Below, one piece after another: positions 25,350 through 35,414 of a DNA stretch of 64,000 bases. The stretch lies in assembly GCA_002311345.1 (NCBI GenBank), contig DCAA01000026.1, forward strand, positions 245,655 through 309,654. The letters are read 5' to 3'. Position 1 is the stretch's first letter; each line of letters opens with the position of its first letter. Under the pieces are notes generated by a model that made no database searches, was not told the DNA's origin, and was given only the letters and a program-made list of their open reading frames with translations. Source of the stretch: Planctomycetes bacterium UBA1146. Lineage in GTDB: Bacteria > Planctomycetota > UBA8108 > UBA1146. A program made the position numbers and the translations under genes.

Positions 25350-26567
25350 TCAGCCGTTTCGCTTGATCTGCAGGTTCTCGGCGAGTTTCGCCAGGAACTC
25401 TTCTGTATTCATGAACGGAGTGTCATCACCAACCAGGATCGCCAGATCCCTGGTCATGTGCCCCGACTCCACCGTCTCGATACAGACCTTTTCCAGATCA
25501 TGAGAGAAACCTGCCAGTTCGTCGTTTCCATCGAGACGCGCTCGGTGAGCAAAGCCACGGGTCCATGCAAAGATGCTGGCGATGGGATTGGTCGAGGTGG
25601 GATTCCCTTGCTGATGCTGGCGGTAGTGGCGGGTGACGGTCCCGTGTGCGGCTTCCGCCTCTACCGTCTTGCCATCAGGAGTCATCAGGACGCTGGTCAT
25701 CAGGCCGAGAGATCCGAATCCCTGCGCTATGGTGTCGGATTGGACGTCTCCGTCGTAGTTCTTGCACGCCCACACGAAACCGCCTTCCCACTTCATGACA
25801 CAGGCGACCATGTCATCGATGAGACGGTGCTCGTAAGTGATGCCCGCATCCTCGAACGCACCACGAAACTCGTCATCAAACACTTCCTCGAACAGATCCT
25901 TGAAGCGCCCGTCATAGGCCTTGAGGATGGTGTTCTTGGTCGAGAGGTAGACGGGCCACTTCCGCTGCAATCCAAAATTCATGCAGGCACGAGCGAATCC
26001 GCGGATCGATTCATCGAGATTGTACATTCCCATGGCGATGCCGGGGGCCTCGAACTCCATCACATCGTAGGTTTGAATGTCTCCACCCTCGTCGGGTGTA
26101 AAGGTCATCGTCAGTTTTCCAGCACCCGGGATCAGGAAATCAGTCGCGCGATACTGATCTCCGTGAGCGTGACGACCTATGACAATCGAGTTGGTCCAGC
26201 CGGGAACCAGGCGCGGAACATTGTTGCAGATGATGGGCTCGCGAAAGACGGTGCCCCCGAGGATGTTGCGGATCGTCCCGTTGGGTGAGCGCCACATCTT
26301 CTTCAGGCCGAACTCCTCCACCCTCTGTTCATCTGGAGTGATGGTGGCGCACTTGACACCGACTCCATGTTCACGAATCGCAGCAGCCGCATCGATGGTG
26401 ATCTGGTCATCGGTTGCGTCTCGGCTCTCGATGCCAAGATCGAAGTACTTCAGTTCGACATCGACGTAAGGAAGAATCAGGCGATCCTTGATGAACTGCC
26501 AGATGATGCGGGTCATCTCATCACCGTCGAGTTCGACGACCGGATTGCTCACCTTGATCTTGTCCAC
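25350..26567 (-). CDS. icd: NADP-dependent isocitrate dehydrogenase, eukaryote-like type
   Basis: This TCA-cycle enzyme oxidises isocitrate to 2-oxoglutarate with reduction of NADP+. The 405-residue sequence belongs to the subfamily shared with mitochondrial and cytosolic eukaryotic IDH rather than the E. coli type: [16 protein letters not shown] at the N-terminus, [22 protein letters not shown], and [14 protein letters not shown] near the NADP site. The start is GTG at 26567 with AGGAG seven bases upstream. It heads the hydroxyproline gene train, whose product is also 2-oxoglutarate. That adjacency may be functional or incidental. Confidence 0.95.
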   Translation of the reverse strand: MDKIKVSNPVVELDGDEMTRIIWQFIKDRLILPYVDVELKYFDLGIESRDATDDQITIDAAAAIREHGVGVKCATITPDEQRVEEFGLKKMWRSPNGTIRNILGGTVFREPIICNNVPRLVPGWTNSIVIGRHAHGDQYRATDFLIPGAGKLTMTFTPDEGGDIQTYDVMEFEAPGIAMGMYNLDESIRGFARACMNFGLQRKWPVYLSTKNTILKAYDGRFKDLFEEVFDDEFRGAFEDAGITYEHRLIDDMVACVMKWEGGFVWACKNYDGDVQSDTIAQGFGSLGLMTSVLMTPDGKTVEAEAAHGTVTRHYRQHQQGNPTSTNPIASIFAWTRGFAHRARLDGNDELAGFSHDLEKVCIETVESGHMTRDLAILVGDDTPFMNTEEFLAKLAENLQIKRNG

Positions 26568-26584
26568 TGAGTCGCTCCTGACGA

Positions 26585-26600
26585 CCGGGAGTGCTCCCGG
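26585..26600 (-). terminator. GC-rich hairpin between mutM and icd
   Basis: CCGGGAGTGCTCCCGG is a near-perfect palindrome (7-base arms, 2-base centre) in the 112-base gap, just upstream of the icd ribosome site. There is no T run after it on the minus strand, so it may be a weak or Rho-assisted terminator for mutM, or a leader element of icd. Confidence 0.3.
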
Positions 26601-26679
26601 CGAGATCTTCCCGACAGAATCCTGACCCGTGGATTCTAGGTTCTCGTCCGTTCGGTGGGAAGCGGACCCGACCGGGAAG

Positions 26680-27495
26680 CTACCTCTGGCAACCGGGGCA
26701 GTAGAAGAGCGAACGATTGCCCTTCACCGCCCGCCGAATCAAGTCATCACAACGACTACAGGGCTCTCCGTCCCGGCCATACACCTCGAAGGTATGCTGG
26801 AAGTAACCCGGTTCTCCGTCCGGATGGACGAAGTCCCTGAGGGTGGTCCCTCCCTGGGCGATTGCTCGAGTGAGTACATCCTGGATCGCCGTCGCGAGAC
26901 TCAGATACCTCTTCCGTGCGATCCGTCCGCAAGCGCGATCGGGACGAATCCTCGCCTTCCAGGCCGCTTCGTTGGCATAGATGTTACCGATCCCCGCAAT
27001 TATCTTCGAGTCGAGCAGAAAGTCACGCAACTTCAGGCGACGCCCACGAGAACTTCGATAGAGTACTTCACCGAGTTGGTCGTTATCGAGCGGTTCGGGA
27101 CCGAGGTCCTTCAACAGCGGATGCATCGGTGGGTCATCTCCTGCCCACGTGACAATTCCGAAACGGCGGGGATCGTGAAAACGAAGCTGACGACCATCAT
27201 CGAGATACCAGATGACATGATCATGAGGCCGATGGTCATCGGTACCCTCGGAGATCCGCAGGCTACCGGACATGCCGAGATGAACCAGCAACACTCCTGC
27301 CGTGGTTTCAAGGAGCAGGTACTTGGCACGTCGATCCGTCTGACCGAATGTTGCCGCCCGCAATCTCTCATCGAGATCACCCGGAACCGGTAGCCTCAGT
27401 TTCGAATTACGGATCACAACTTCCTCGATACGCGAGCCCTGGATCTGGTCCGAGATCCCTCGCCGGGTGGTCTCCACTTCAGGTAATTCTGGCAC
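26680..27495 (-). CDS. mutM: Formamidopyrimidine-DNA glycosylase
   Basis: A base-excision repair enzyme that removes 8-oxoguanine and ring-opened purines. The enzyme needs an N-terminal Pro after Met removal as its catalytic nucleophile. The sequence [12 protein letters not shown] therefore fixes the start at the GTG ending at 27495, not at an ATG 27 codons upstream. The 271-residue product has the H2TH region ([15 protein letters not shown]) and the C-terminal zinc finger with cysteines in CSRCDD and CPGCQ. It lies upstream of icd and is divergent from topA, 225 bases away. Confidence 0.95.
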   Translation of the reverse strand: MPELPEVETTRRGISDQIQGSRIEEVVIRNSKLRLPVPGDLDERLRAATFGQTDRRAKYLLLETTAGVLLVHLGMSGSLRISEGTDDHRPHDHVIWYLDDGRQLRFHDPRRFGIVTWAGDDPPMHPLLKDLGPEPLDNDQLGEVLYRSSRGRRLKLRDFLLDSKIIAGIGNIYANEAAWKARIRPDRACGRIARKRYLSLATAIQDVLTRAIAQGGTTLRDFVHPDGEPGYFQHTFEVYGRDGEPCSRCDDLIRRAVKGNRSLFYCPGCQR

Positions 27496-27720
27496 GGCGA
27501 CGGCCCTTCCACGGCGCAGAAGCAGATTAGCGGGGAATTTCCCCATTCCGTTCTCAAGCGGTCGAATCGGCAGCATGACCCCGTTTTCGGCCGTTTCCAG
27601 CCCACAACATCGGCCACCTGGACAAAAAGAGGGCTTGAAAGGGGGACCCGTTGCCGGGTACCCGTAGAAGAGAGCACCCCCGGCCTGGCGCCGGCCGCGG
27701 GGAGAAGGGCCGAAAATATC
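27496..27720. other. Divergent mutM/topA intergenic region
   Basis: A 225-base gap that should hold promoters for both genes. On the plus strand TTGAAA (27635-27640) lies 18 bases before TACCCG, a poor -10 box. That position overlaps the perfect palindrome CGGGTACCCG (27655-27664) and a nested ACCCG-TTGC-CGGGT inverted repeat (27646-27659). A GC-rich inverted repeat (27677-27701) precedes the topA ribosome site GGAGAAGG. The palindromes could bind a regulator. No known operator was recognised. Confidence 0.25.
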
Positions 27721-30378
27721 ATGCCGAGACGGCTCGTGATCGTCGAGTCACCCACCAAGGCCAAGACCATCCAGAAGTATCTCGGCGAGGGCTTCGTCGT
27801 CGAGGCCACCGTTGGTCACATCCGCGATTTGCCCCGCAAGGCAAGCCAGGTTCCCGAGGAGCACAAGGAGAATCAGGTCGTCACCGGGATCACCAACGAT
27901 TTCGAGGCGATCTACATCCTCGACGAAGACAAGAAATCAACGATTAGCGAGATTCGCAAACAACTGAAGACCGCTGATGAACTGTACCTCGCCACCGACG
28001 CCGACCGCGAGGGTGAAGCCATCTCCTGGCACATTCTCCAGGTACTGAAACCCAAGAAGAGCATCCCTGTAAAAAGACTGCGTCTGGGTCAGATCACAAA
28101 AAGTGCGCTGGAGAAAGCCATCGCCGAACCGGAAGAACTCGATACCTTGCTGGTCGAAGCGCAGGAGGCCAGACGCCTGGTCGATCGCCTCTACGGATTT
28201 CCCGTCTCCAGTCTTCTGTGGCGCAAAATCGCCCAGGGTCTCTCGGCAGGGCGAGTACAGACAGTGGCCATCCGGCTGCTTGTGGACCGTGAAAAAGAAC
28301 GACTCGTCTTCATCTCGGCGGTTTTCTGGGATCTGGATGCAGTCTTTCGTACCGGTGCCGGCGATACCTTCGAGACGAAGTTGCTCGACATCGGCGGAAA
28401 TGCGATCGCCCAGAGCAAGGACTTCGGTGACAACGGGAAACTCAAGAAGGAATCCGCCGACCGCAAAATCCTGACCTCCGACGAGGCGCACTCTCTTCGT
28501 GATCGATTCTCCTCATCTTCCTTCAAGGTCTCATCTCTGGAGGAAAAGCCCTACACGCGAAAACCTCCCGTTCCCTTCATCACCAGCGGACTCCAGCAGG
28601 AGGCGAGCAACCGCCTCGGTTACTCCCCTTCCAGGACGATGCGAGCGGCCAATGCACTGTTCCAGAAGGGATTCATCACCTACGTACGCACCGACAACTA
28701 TGTGCTGGCTGCCGAGGCGCTGCAGGCGATCGAGGATCTGATCTCCAGCAGGTTCGGCGCCTCGGAGCATGCCCCCCGTAACTTCGGAACCCTCTCCGAG
28801 AAGGCTGGAGGGGAGCACGAGCCGATCCGTCCCGCCGATTTCGTCGATCCGCAGGATGTTGCCGGCAAGGTCGGAGATGACGAAGGCCGACTCTACGAAC
28901 TGATCTGGAAGCGTACCGTCGCCACCCAGATGAAGCCTGCTACTGGACGCACCGTGATCGTCGAGGTTGAAGAAGAGCACGATGACGGCGCACGTTACCA
29001 GGCTCGAGGCACCGTCATCGACGATCCAGGTTTCCTCCGTGTCGATCCTGCCGGTACCAAGGAGACGATTCTGCCACCGGTGGCAATCGGAGATAAGGTC
29101 GACATCTCCGACCTGAATCCGGAAGAACACAGCACACAACCGATCGGTCGCTACACGGAAGCCGGTCTCATCAAAGAGATGGAAAAGCGTGGTATCGGTC
29201 GCCCCAGTACCTACGCCGCGATCATCGAACGGATCCAGCAGGCGGCCTATACGTTCCGCAAGAACAAGGCCCTGGTTCCAACATGGACCGCCTTCGCTGT
29301 GGTTCGCCTGATGGAAGAACACTTCGCGCACTTCGTCGAGTACACATTTACCAAGAAGATGGAAGACGACCTCGACGAGATCGCAAGGGGCGTGAAAAGT
29401 CGACAGGAATATCTACGAAACTTCTGGTCCGGAAACGGCGAGACGGGACTCTCTGGACTCATCGAAGCCGGCATGAAATCGATCGATCCGGCGCAGATCT
29501 GCCGCTTCCCGATGCCCTTTGCCAATGGAGATCCGTGGAAATTCCGGGATCAAGAAGTGGTACTCCGGGTCGGTAGATACGGACCCTACCTGGAAGCCGG
29601 CGAAATTCGAGGCAACATCCCGGAGGAACTGTGCCCTGACGAACTCGATGAGAAAAAGATGGATGAAATCCTTCAGGCCGGTGCGCGCAAGGACGAACCA
29701 CTCGGTCATTGCAGCGCCACCGGCAAACCGATCTTCATCAAGAGTGGTCGCTTCGGTCCTTATATACAGCGCGGAGATTCCGATTCGGATGAGAAACCGG
29801 AGTTCGCCTCGCTTCTGAAGGATATGGAGCCTGAAAGCGTGACCGTGGATGTCGCCATCCAACTACTTCAACTGAAGGAAGGACGCGTCTGCGGAACCAC
29901 CACAGAAGGCCAGAAAATCCGCGTCTGTAACGGCCGCTACGGGCTCTACATAAAAGCAGACAAGGAAACTCGCAGTCTCGAGGAAGGGGATGATCCCTTC
30001 ACCGTCGATGAGGAGCGTTGCCGCGTTCTGCTCGCACAACCGAAGAAGCGCGGACGGGCGGCAGCAAGACCACCGATCCAGGTCTTCGAAAATGTCATCG
30101 AACTAGACGGAGCCACCATCGAGATCAAGGACGGTCGCTTCGGGCCTTACGCCACCGATGGAGAGACCAACGCCACCCTCACCCGCGACCAGGATCCGGA
30201 AAAGATCTCCTCCTCCCAGGCCGCCAACCGCATCCTCGAGAAACGTGAACGTGACGCCAAGAAGGGCAAGAAAAAAACCAAGAAGAAGACCACCAAGAAA
30301 AAGGCCAAAAAGAAGACCACTAAGAAAAAGGCCAAAAAGAAGACCACTAAAAAGAAAACTACTAAAAAGAGCGAGTGA
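27721..30378 (+). CDS. topA: DNA topoisomerase I
   Basis: A type IA topoisomerase that relaxes negative supercoils, 885 residues. The Toprim domain opens with VIVESPTKAKTI and has the acidic cluster D93, D95 and E98 in ATDADREGE. The active-site Tyr is Y321 in GFITYVRTDN. Instead of zinc fingers, the C-terminal part (about 600-835) has four short repeats around GRYGPYLE, GRFGPYIQ, GRYGLYIK and GRFGPYAT. The last 45 residues are a Lys-rich tail built from KKTTKKKAK units, reminiscent of actinobacterial TopA or histone-like tails, which probably binds DNA. Its stop overlaps the next gene's GTG by four bases. Confidence 0.96.
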   Translation: MPRRLVIVESPTKAKTIQKYLGEGFVVEATVGHIRDLPRKASQVPEEHKENQVVTGITNDFEAIYILDEDKKSTISEIRKQLKTADELYLATDADREGEAISWHILQVLKPKKSIPVKRLRLGQITKSALEKAIAEPEELDTLLVEAQEARRLVDRLYGFPVSSLLWRKIAQGLSAGRVQTVAIRLLVDREKERLVFISAVFWDLDAVFRTGAGDTFETKLLDIGGNAIAQSKDFGDNGKLKKESADRKILTSDEAHSLRDRFSSSSFKVSSLEEKPYTRKPPVPFITSGLQQEASNRLGYSPSRTMRAANALFQKGFITYVRTDNYVLAAEALQAIEDLISSRFGASEHAPRNFGTLSEKAGGEHEPIRPADFVDPQDVAGKVGDDEGRLYELIWKRTVATQMKPATGRTVIVEVEEEHDDGARYQARGTVIDDPGFLRVDPAGTKETILPPVAIGDKVDISDLNPEEHSTQPIGRYTEAGLIKEMEKRGIGRPSTYAAIIERIQQAAYTFRKNKALVPTWTAFAVVRLMEEHFAHFVEYTFTKKMEDDLDEIARGVKSRQEYLRNFWSGNGETGLSGLIEAGMKSIDPAQICRFPMPFANGDPWKFRDQEVVLRVGRYGPYLEAGEIRGNIPEELCPDELDEKKMDEILQAGARKDEPLGHCSATGKPIFIKSGRFGPYIQRGDSDSDEKPEFASLLKDMEPESVTVDVAIQLLQLKEGRVCGTTTEGQKIRVCNGRYGLYIKADKETRSLEEGDDPFTVDEERCRVLLAQPKKRGRAAARPPIQVFENVIELDGATIEIKDGRFGPYATDGETNATLTRDQDPEKISSSQAANRILEKRERDAKKGKKKTKKKTTKKKAKKKTTKKKAKKKTTKKKTTKKSE
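30283..30357 (+). repeat. 27-base tandem repeat encoding the TopA Lys-rich tail
   Basis: Two full copies (30283-30309 and 30310-30336) and most of a third (from 30337) of a 27-base unit encode KKTTKKKAK. Copies differ at one wobble base (ACC to ACT). The unit is in frame, so copy-number change would alter tail length without a frameshift. Confidence 0.85.
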
Positions 30379-31424
30379 AGGCGGACAAGGTGAAGGAACA
30401 GCAATCGAATCGTCCTGCCGGGACCATCTCGAGTGCGGTGATGGTATCCATCTGCATCGTGTTGATCACCATCTGTGGATGTGCCGGCTCGGATGGAAAA
30501 ACCACGGGCGACTCGCCGGGGCTATCCGCTTCTGCTCCCGATGATCTGGCCTTCGAGGTGCGCTGGAACGACTCCCGCGATCAGGTCGAGATTTCCGCCG
30601 GTTGTCAATTGCTGACAACCTTGCGCCTCGACCAGCAGCGGCCATGCCTCTTCCCCCTCTATTCGCCGGGTGGATCGATGGTGCTTCGACGCTGGCCCAT
30701 CGAAGAGGCGATCGAGGGTGAATCGAAGGATCACCCCCATCATGCCGGTGCCTGGATCGCTCATGGTTCCGTCGCCGGGCATGATTTCTGGCACGGAAAA
30801 GGAACACGTCAGGTTCCGAGCGAGTGGGAATCCTATCTACTTGATGATGACCATATCCTCATCGTTAGCGGTAAGTTGTCCTGGGTCGCCGGAGACAACA
30901 GGATCCTCGAAGAAACCCGCACCTATGACTTCAGGGTCATCGAAGATGCGTACCGCATCGAAATCTGGAGTCTCTGGAAATCCGCCAGTGGCCAGACCGT
31001 CACGATCGGTGATACAAAGGAGGGCACCTTTGCCCTGCGGCTGGCTCCGACCATGAGACTCGATGGTCCGGTGGCCGCTGGCAAGAGTTTCAATGCCGAT
31101 GCCGCGATTGCCGGTGCCATCTGGGGAATGCGCAGCCGCTGGGCCGCCTACAGTGGTCCGATCGATGGACAGCAAGCAACGGTTGCCCTGCTCGATCATC
31201 CGGAGAATCCGAGATATCCGACCTGGTGGCACGCTCGACCTTACGGGCTGTTCGCCGCCAATCCATTCGGCCAGCATGATTTCGAGAAGGCACCCGCAGG
31301 TAGCGGTGATCTTGAAATTGGTCCCGAAGATCACCTGTTCTTTCGCCATCAGTTGCTCATCTTCGATGGTGCGGTGACTTCCGAACGCGTCGAGCAGGAG
31401 TGGATGGATTTCTCCAACAGATAA
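30375..31424 (+). CDS. DUF6807 (PmoA-like) lipoprotein
   Basis: The 349-residue protein begins at GTG 30375, overlapping the topA stop. A GTG at 30390 is also possible. A hydrophobic signal (about 20-38) ends in a cysteine pair, ITICGCAG, that fits a lipoprotein signal peptidase site. The rest matches the PmoA/DUF6807 family common in planctomycetes, with the conserved DHPHHAGAWIAHG motif (about residues 115-127), WHGKGT and a late YPTWWHARPYGLFAANPFG region. The several His suggest a metal or sugar site, but the family has no proven activity. Its link to topA is probably positional. Confidence 0.75.
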   Translation: MKADKVKEQQSNRPAGTISSAVMVSICIVLITICGCAGSDGKTTGDSPGLSASAPDDLAFEVRWNDSRDQVEISAGCQLLTTLRLDQQRPCLFPLYSPGGSMVLRRWPIEEAIEGESKDHPHHAGAWIAHGSVAGHDFWHGKGTRQVPSEWESYLLDDDHILIVSGKLSWVAGDNRILEETRTYDFRVIEDAYRIEIWSLWKSASGQTVTIGDTKEGTFALRLAPTMRLDGPVAAGKSFNADAAIAGAIWGMRSRWAAYSGPIDGQQATVALLDHPENPRYPTWWHARPYGLFAANPFGQHDFEKAPAGSGDLEIGPEDHLFFRHQLLIFDGAVTSERVEQEWMDFSNR

Positions 31425-31503
31425 TCTCATCGAAGCGACGAGCACCGACGCAGTGTTCAGACCGGCATTGACTTGGAAGAGCCGGACCATCTATCATTTC
31501 AGC

Positions 31504-33303
31504 ATGAGAATCTACAAATCACCGCTTCCATCGCTGATTGTGCCGCTGCTGTTGCTGTCCTCCATCGTCTTACCATGCAGCGTTCATTCGGCCGAGATCG
31601 ACCTCACCGGAATGTGGCGCGGTGATATCGATCCGACAGGCACTCCGATTGAACTGATCTTTCACATCACAGCGACAGCTGACGGCGGTTGGAGCGGTAC
31701 CGTCGATACTCCCGCCCAGAACTCCTACGCATTGCCCCTGAGCGGGATTTCCGTCACCACCGATGGTGCTATCACCATCGGCGTGGCAGCAACCGGTGGC
31801 CTCTACGAGGCGACACTCGATCCCGAAGGCAGTGAGCTGCAAGGGACCTGGAAGCAACGTGGTGCAGAACTGGTACTCAACTGCAAGCGAGAACCGCTGC
31901 CACCTCCAGTGCCACAAGAAATGGCCGAGACCCTCACCGGAAACTGGGAGGGAATTCTCGAAATTGGAGCGATCGAGTTGAGAATCGTGGTGAATCTCGT
32001 GGCTCATGATGCGGGCTCACTGTCTGGATACATGGTCAGTCCCGATCAGTCCCCCGCCGAGATACCCGTAACCCGCGTAGATCTTCTCGACGGCGACAAG
32101 GTCCGGATCGCCGTCGGATCCGCCTTTCTCAGTCTTGAAATGGCACCCTCCGATGACGGGAATCAACTGTCGGGATCTTTCATCCAGGGGCGTGGAAAAT
32201 TCGACATCACCCTCGAAAAAAAGCAAACCATCACCGGGGTACGGCGCCACCAGGAACCGAAACCACCGTTCCCGTACCGGGCAGAAGAGATCGCTTACGA
32301 TAATGAAGGGGCAGGCGTCACTTTCGCAGGGACCCTGACGATCCCCGAGGGAGACGGGCCCTTCCCATCGGTTTTGATGATCACCGGTTCGGGGGGCCAG
32401 GACCGCGACGAGACCATCTTCCAGCATCGCCCCTTCTTCGTCATCGCCGATCACCTGAGCCGCCGCGGCATCGCGGTGTTGCGAGTCGATGACCGCGGCG
32501 TTGGAGGAACCACCGCTGGCGACGAACCGGAAAAAGCGACTACCGAGGACTTCGTCGGAGATGCCCTGTGCGGTGTCGAGTTCCTGAAGGGGCGCACCGA
32601 GATCGCTGCAGACCGGATCGGCCTCATCGGACACAGCGAGGGAGGCGTGATCGCACCGATGGTGGCTCTGAGAAGCGACGATGTGGCCTTCATCGTCATG
32701 ATGGCAGGAACCGGAATCCGCGGTGACGATCTGTTACTCAGGCAAAATGAACTGATCGCCAGGGTTTCCGAGGTCGAAGAGGAAAAGATCAAAGAAGGAC
32801 TAGAACTCTCGGGAAAGATGTTCGCTGTCGTCCTCGAGGACAGCCTCGATGAGGAGCAGATGCGCTCCCGGCTGGAAACCATCCTGCGCGAGTCCACGGA
32901 TCTTAACGAGGAAGAAGAGGGTGTTGAGGTTGAATCCGCGATCGCCTCCACCATCGACCAGTTGATGCTCCCCTGGGTGCGCTGGTTCCTGCGCTACGAT
33001 CCGGCGCCGACGCTCGAAAAACTCACCTGCCCGGTACTGGCCATCAACGGTACCCTCGATCTACAGGTCCCCTGCAAGGAGAACATGGAAGCGATCGAAG
33101 CTGCACTGAAACGGGGAAAGAACCCTGACTTCGAGATGATCGAGTTTCCACAACTCAACCATCTGTTCCAGCATTGCGAGACGGGCGCTCCTTCAGAATA
33201 CGGCCAGATCGAGGAGACTTTTTCCGTCGATGTCCTGGAGAAGATGACGAACTGGATTCTCCACCGATTTGGCAATAACAAGGAGCGTAAAGTATCCGAT
33301 TGA
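31504..33303 (+). CDS. Secreted alpha/beta hydrolase
   Basis: A 599-residue exported hydrolase, starting at ATG 31504 with a signal peptide (about 1-30). The N-terminal 260 residues are a duplicated beta-rich region: two similar segments begin LTGMWRGDIDP and LTGNWEGILE. The C-terminal alpha/beta-hydrolase domain has the nucleophile elbow GHSEGG, the acidic residue in NGTLDLQVP and the catalytic His in PQLNHLFQ. It also has an oxyanion-type start (LMITGSGGQDRD), as in the FrsA/dienelactone-hydrolase-like Tat or periplasmic esterases. Substrate is unknown. It follows the PmoA-like gene by 79 bases. Confidence 0.82.
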   Translation: MRIYKSPLPSLIVPLLLLSSIVLPCSVHSAEIDLTGMWRGDIDPTGTPIELIFHITATADGGWSGTVDTPAQNSYALPLSGISVTTDGAITIGVAATGGLYEATLDPEGSELQGTWKQRGAELVLNCKREPLPPPVPQEMAETLTGNWEGILEIGAIELRIVVNLVAHDAGSLSGYMVSPDQSPAEIPVTRVDLLDGDKVRIAVGSAFLSLEMAPSDDGNQLSGSFIQGRGKFDITLEKKQTITGVRRHQEPKPPFPYRAEEIAYDNEGAGVTFAGTLTIPEGDGPFPSVLMITGSGGQDRDETIFQHRPFFVIADHLSRRGIAVLRVDDRGVGGTTAGDEPEKATTEDFVGDALCGVEFLKGRTEIAADRIGLIGHSEGGVIAPMVALRSDDVAFIVMMAGTGIRGDDLLLRQNELIARVSEVEEEKIKEGLELSGKMFAVVLEDSLDEEQMRSRLETILRESTDLNEEEEGVEVESAIASTIDQLMLPWVRWFLRYDPAPTLEKLTCPVLAINGTLDLQVPCKENMEAIEAALKRGKNPDFEMIEFPQLNHLFQHCETGAPSEYGQIEETFSVDVLEKMTNWILHRFGNNKERKVSD

Positions 33304-33388
33304 TTTGCAGATTCTCAGGCCTGGATCCTCACTGTCCTCGAATCAATCCCGATAGAGTACACAAAGATGAAATGGGAGTGTTGTCGAT

Positions 33389-33913
33389 ATGAACAGTAGC
33401 AATATGCCAATACTGGTGATGGTCGCAGTCGTGTTACTCGCGGGTTGTGCTTCCACACAAGTTGTCTCTTCAACCGGGCAAACGGCTGAGGATGTTTTTT
33501 CTCGATTCCAAAGCCTGGAAGGCGCGTGGACCTCGACCCCTGATTCAGAGGATATGCCACCTTCGACCGTAACTTATCACACCATCGCAAATGGAAGTGC
33601 CGTTGTGGAAACGCTCTTTGCGGGCACACCCCACGAGATGATCTCGGTCATCTTCATGGATGAGGATCGGCTACTCATGACGCATTATTGTGCCGCCCGC
33701 AACCAACCTCACCTGATCGCCCGGAAGATCACGGACGACAGCGTGCACTTTTTTACGGATCATGTGACCAATCACGCAGATCCAAACAACTTGTACATGG
33801 GTGAAGCTCAGTGGGTGTTTACCGACGAAAACCACCTGAAATCAAGATGGTGGAGTTTCCAGAATAGCGAGATGGGCGAACCGCTCACCTTCAACATGAC
33901 GAGGGTCGACTAG
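33389..33913 (+). CDS. Small lipoprotein of unknown function
   Basis: The 174-residue protein has a clear lipoprotein signal with lipobox LLAGC at residues 16-20. The mature part resembles beta-barrel proteins that compare a sample with a baseline (LEGAWTSTPDSED, MTHYCAARNQPHL, KSRWWSFQNSE), similar in feel to DUF1579-type proteins, but I cannot place it securely. The DNA reads visibly more AT-rich than its neighbours. Its stop faces that of the DUF1501 gene 11 bases away. Confidence 0.65.
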   Translation: MNSSNMPILVMVAVVLLAGCASTQVVSSTGQTAEDVFSRFQSLEGAWTSTPDSEDMPPSTVTYHTIANGSAVVETLFAGTPHEMISVIFMDEDRLLMTHYCAARNQPHLIARKITDDSVHFFTDHVTNHADPNNLYMGEAQWVFTDENHLKSRWWSFQNSEMGEPLTFNMTRVD

Positions 33914-33924
33914 CAGTCATCTCA

Positions 33925-35388
33925 CTACCCGAAGAACTCGTCGACCGCCTCTGCCTTGACCAGTTCACGCGGCTGCTTGAGATGGTTGAGAACCATCATC
34001 CCGGGTTCGATACCAAAGGAGTGGTATATCGAGGCGAGCAGTTGCTTCGGATGCACCGGATCCCTCAACGGTGCTGAGCCGGTCTCGTCCGATTCCCCAT
34101 GGACATAACCACGTTTGATCCCGGCACCCGCCAGACACGCGGTATAGCAGTAAGGCCAGTGGTCGCGACCATCGTTAGTGTTGGCATTACCCGATGTACT
34201 GACACCCCTTTGCGGACTACGGCCGAACTCACCGACCGCCACCACCAGGGTTTCATCGAGCATGCCGCGTTCATCGAGATCCTCGATCAACGTCGCAAAA
34301 CCAGCATCGAGCATCGGTGCCGATTGCGTCTTCATCCGCTTCGACAGGTCGACATGCACATCCCAGGAGTGGTTATCGGAGTTGGCCACCTTGGGCCAGA
34401 TCACCTCGACCACCCGGGTTCCCGCCTCGATCAATCGACGAGCCAGCAGACAACTCTGGCCGAAGGTATTGCGGCCATAGCGCTCGCGCAGTTTGAAAGG
34501 CTCCTGCTCCAGGTTGAACGCATCGCGCGCCTTTCCGGAAACGATGAGGTTGATCGCCTTGGTGTAGTAATCGTTCAACTTGTATTCCTCGACCGCCTTG
34601 TCGATCTGCGGCATCGCCTCGTTGATGGCATCACGCATCCTGGAACGTCGCTGCAAGCGATGCGCAAAGACCCCGGGAGCCATCGACAGGTCGTCAACCT
34701 TGATCTTGTCCATCTTGGTCATGTTCAGGTCATCGCCGGGCGGGAACAGGTAGTAGGGATCGTAGGACTTGCCGAGGAATCCAGCGGTCCCCCCCTTGCC
34801 GATCACGTTGCTCTCCTGCAACGGTCTCGGCAGCATCACAAAAGGCAACATCGGAACTTCTGGTGGGCGCATCCGTACCACCTGCGATCCGAAGTTGGGG
34901 AAATCTTTGGGGCTGGGTGGCTCCAGTTGTCCTGAAGGACTGACCTTGTCGGTCGTGTAGCCCGTCATCATCTGATAGATCGCTGCGGTGTGGTTGAACA
35001 ACCCCTTGGGGGTGTAACTCATCGAGCGAATCATCGTCATCTTGTCATTGACCTGGGCGAGTCTCGGCAGCAATTCGGTGAAGTGAATCCCCGGGATCTT
35101 GGTGGGAATGCTATCGAACACGCTCTTGACGTTGTCGGGCACGTTTTCCTTGGGATCCCATAGGTCGAGGTGACTCGGTCCTCCTTGTAGATACAGCATG
35201 ATGATGCTCTTGGCCTTGGCCCAACCGGGAGCACTCTTGACCGCTTCTCTTGCGATCGCCTGCATCTCGAACACCGAGCCAAGGGTTAATCCCAGAAACC
35301 CCGCACCACCGATGCGCATCAGATCTCGTCGGGTCATGTACCCCGAATCACAGAGATCGGAACAATCATCTCCGGGTATCCTCAGCAT
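33925..35388 (-). CDS. DUF1501 family protein with Tat-type leader
   Basis: The 487-residue protein has the standard planctomycete layout: a short leader [16 protein letters not shown], a twin-arginine-like signal [16 protein letters not shown], then a sulfatase/phosphatase-superfamily-like domain with [26 protein letters not shown] and [15 protein letters not shown]1501 proteins are almost always encoded beside cytochrome/DUF1549/DUF1553 proteins. Here that partner lies 26 bases upstream. Export and a role in extracellular polymer metabolism are often proposed, but no activity is established. Confidence 0.9.
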   Translation of the reverse strand: MLRIPGDDCSDLCDSGYMTRRDLMRIGGAGFLGLTLGSVFEMQAIAREAVKSAPGWAKAKSIIMLYLQGGPSHLDLWDPKENVPDNVKSVFDSIPTKIPGIHFTELLPRLAQVNDKMTMIRSMSYTPKGLFNHTAAIYQMMTGYTTDKVSPSGQLEPPSPKDFPNFGSQVVRMRPPEVPMLPFVMLPRPLQESNVIGKGGTAGFLGKSYDPYYLFPPGDDLNMTKMDKIKVDDLSMAPGVFAHRLQRRSRMRDAINEAMPQIDKAVEEYKLNDYYTKAINLIVSGKARDAFNLEQEPFKLRERYGRNTFGQSCLLARRLIEAGTRVVEVIWPKVANSDNHSWDVHVDLSKRMKTQSAPMLDAGFATLIEDLDERGMLDETLVVAVGEFGRSPQRGVSTSGNANTNDGRDHWPYCYTACLAGAGIKRGYVHGESDETGSAPLRDPVHPKQLLASIYHSFGIEPGMMVLNHLKQPRELVKAEAVDEFFG

Positions 35389-35414
35389 CTCATCACCTTT
35401 CTCTCGAGGATCGA

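Noticed and set aside
25263..26288. 341-codon plus-strand frame opposite icd
   Set aside because: icd is a highly conserved enzyme on the other strand. The antisense product has no recognisable feature.
27496..27576. ATG start 27 codons upstream in mutM
   Set aside because: The enzyme requires Pro immediately after the initiator Met, so the GTG ending at 27495 is the true start.
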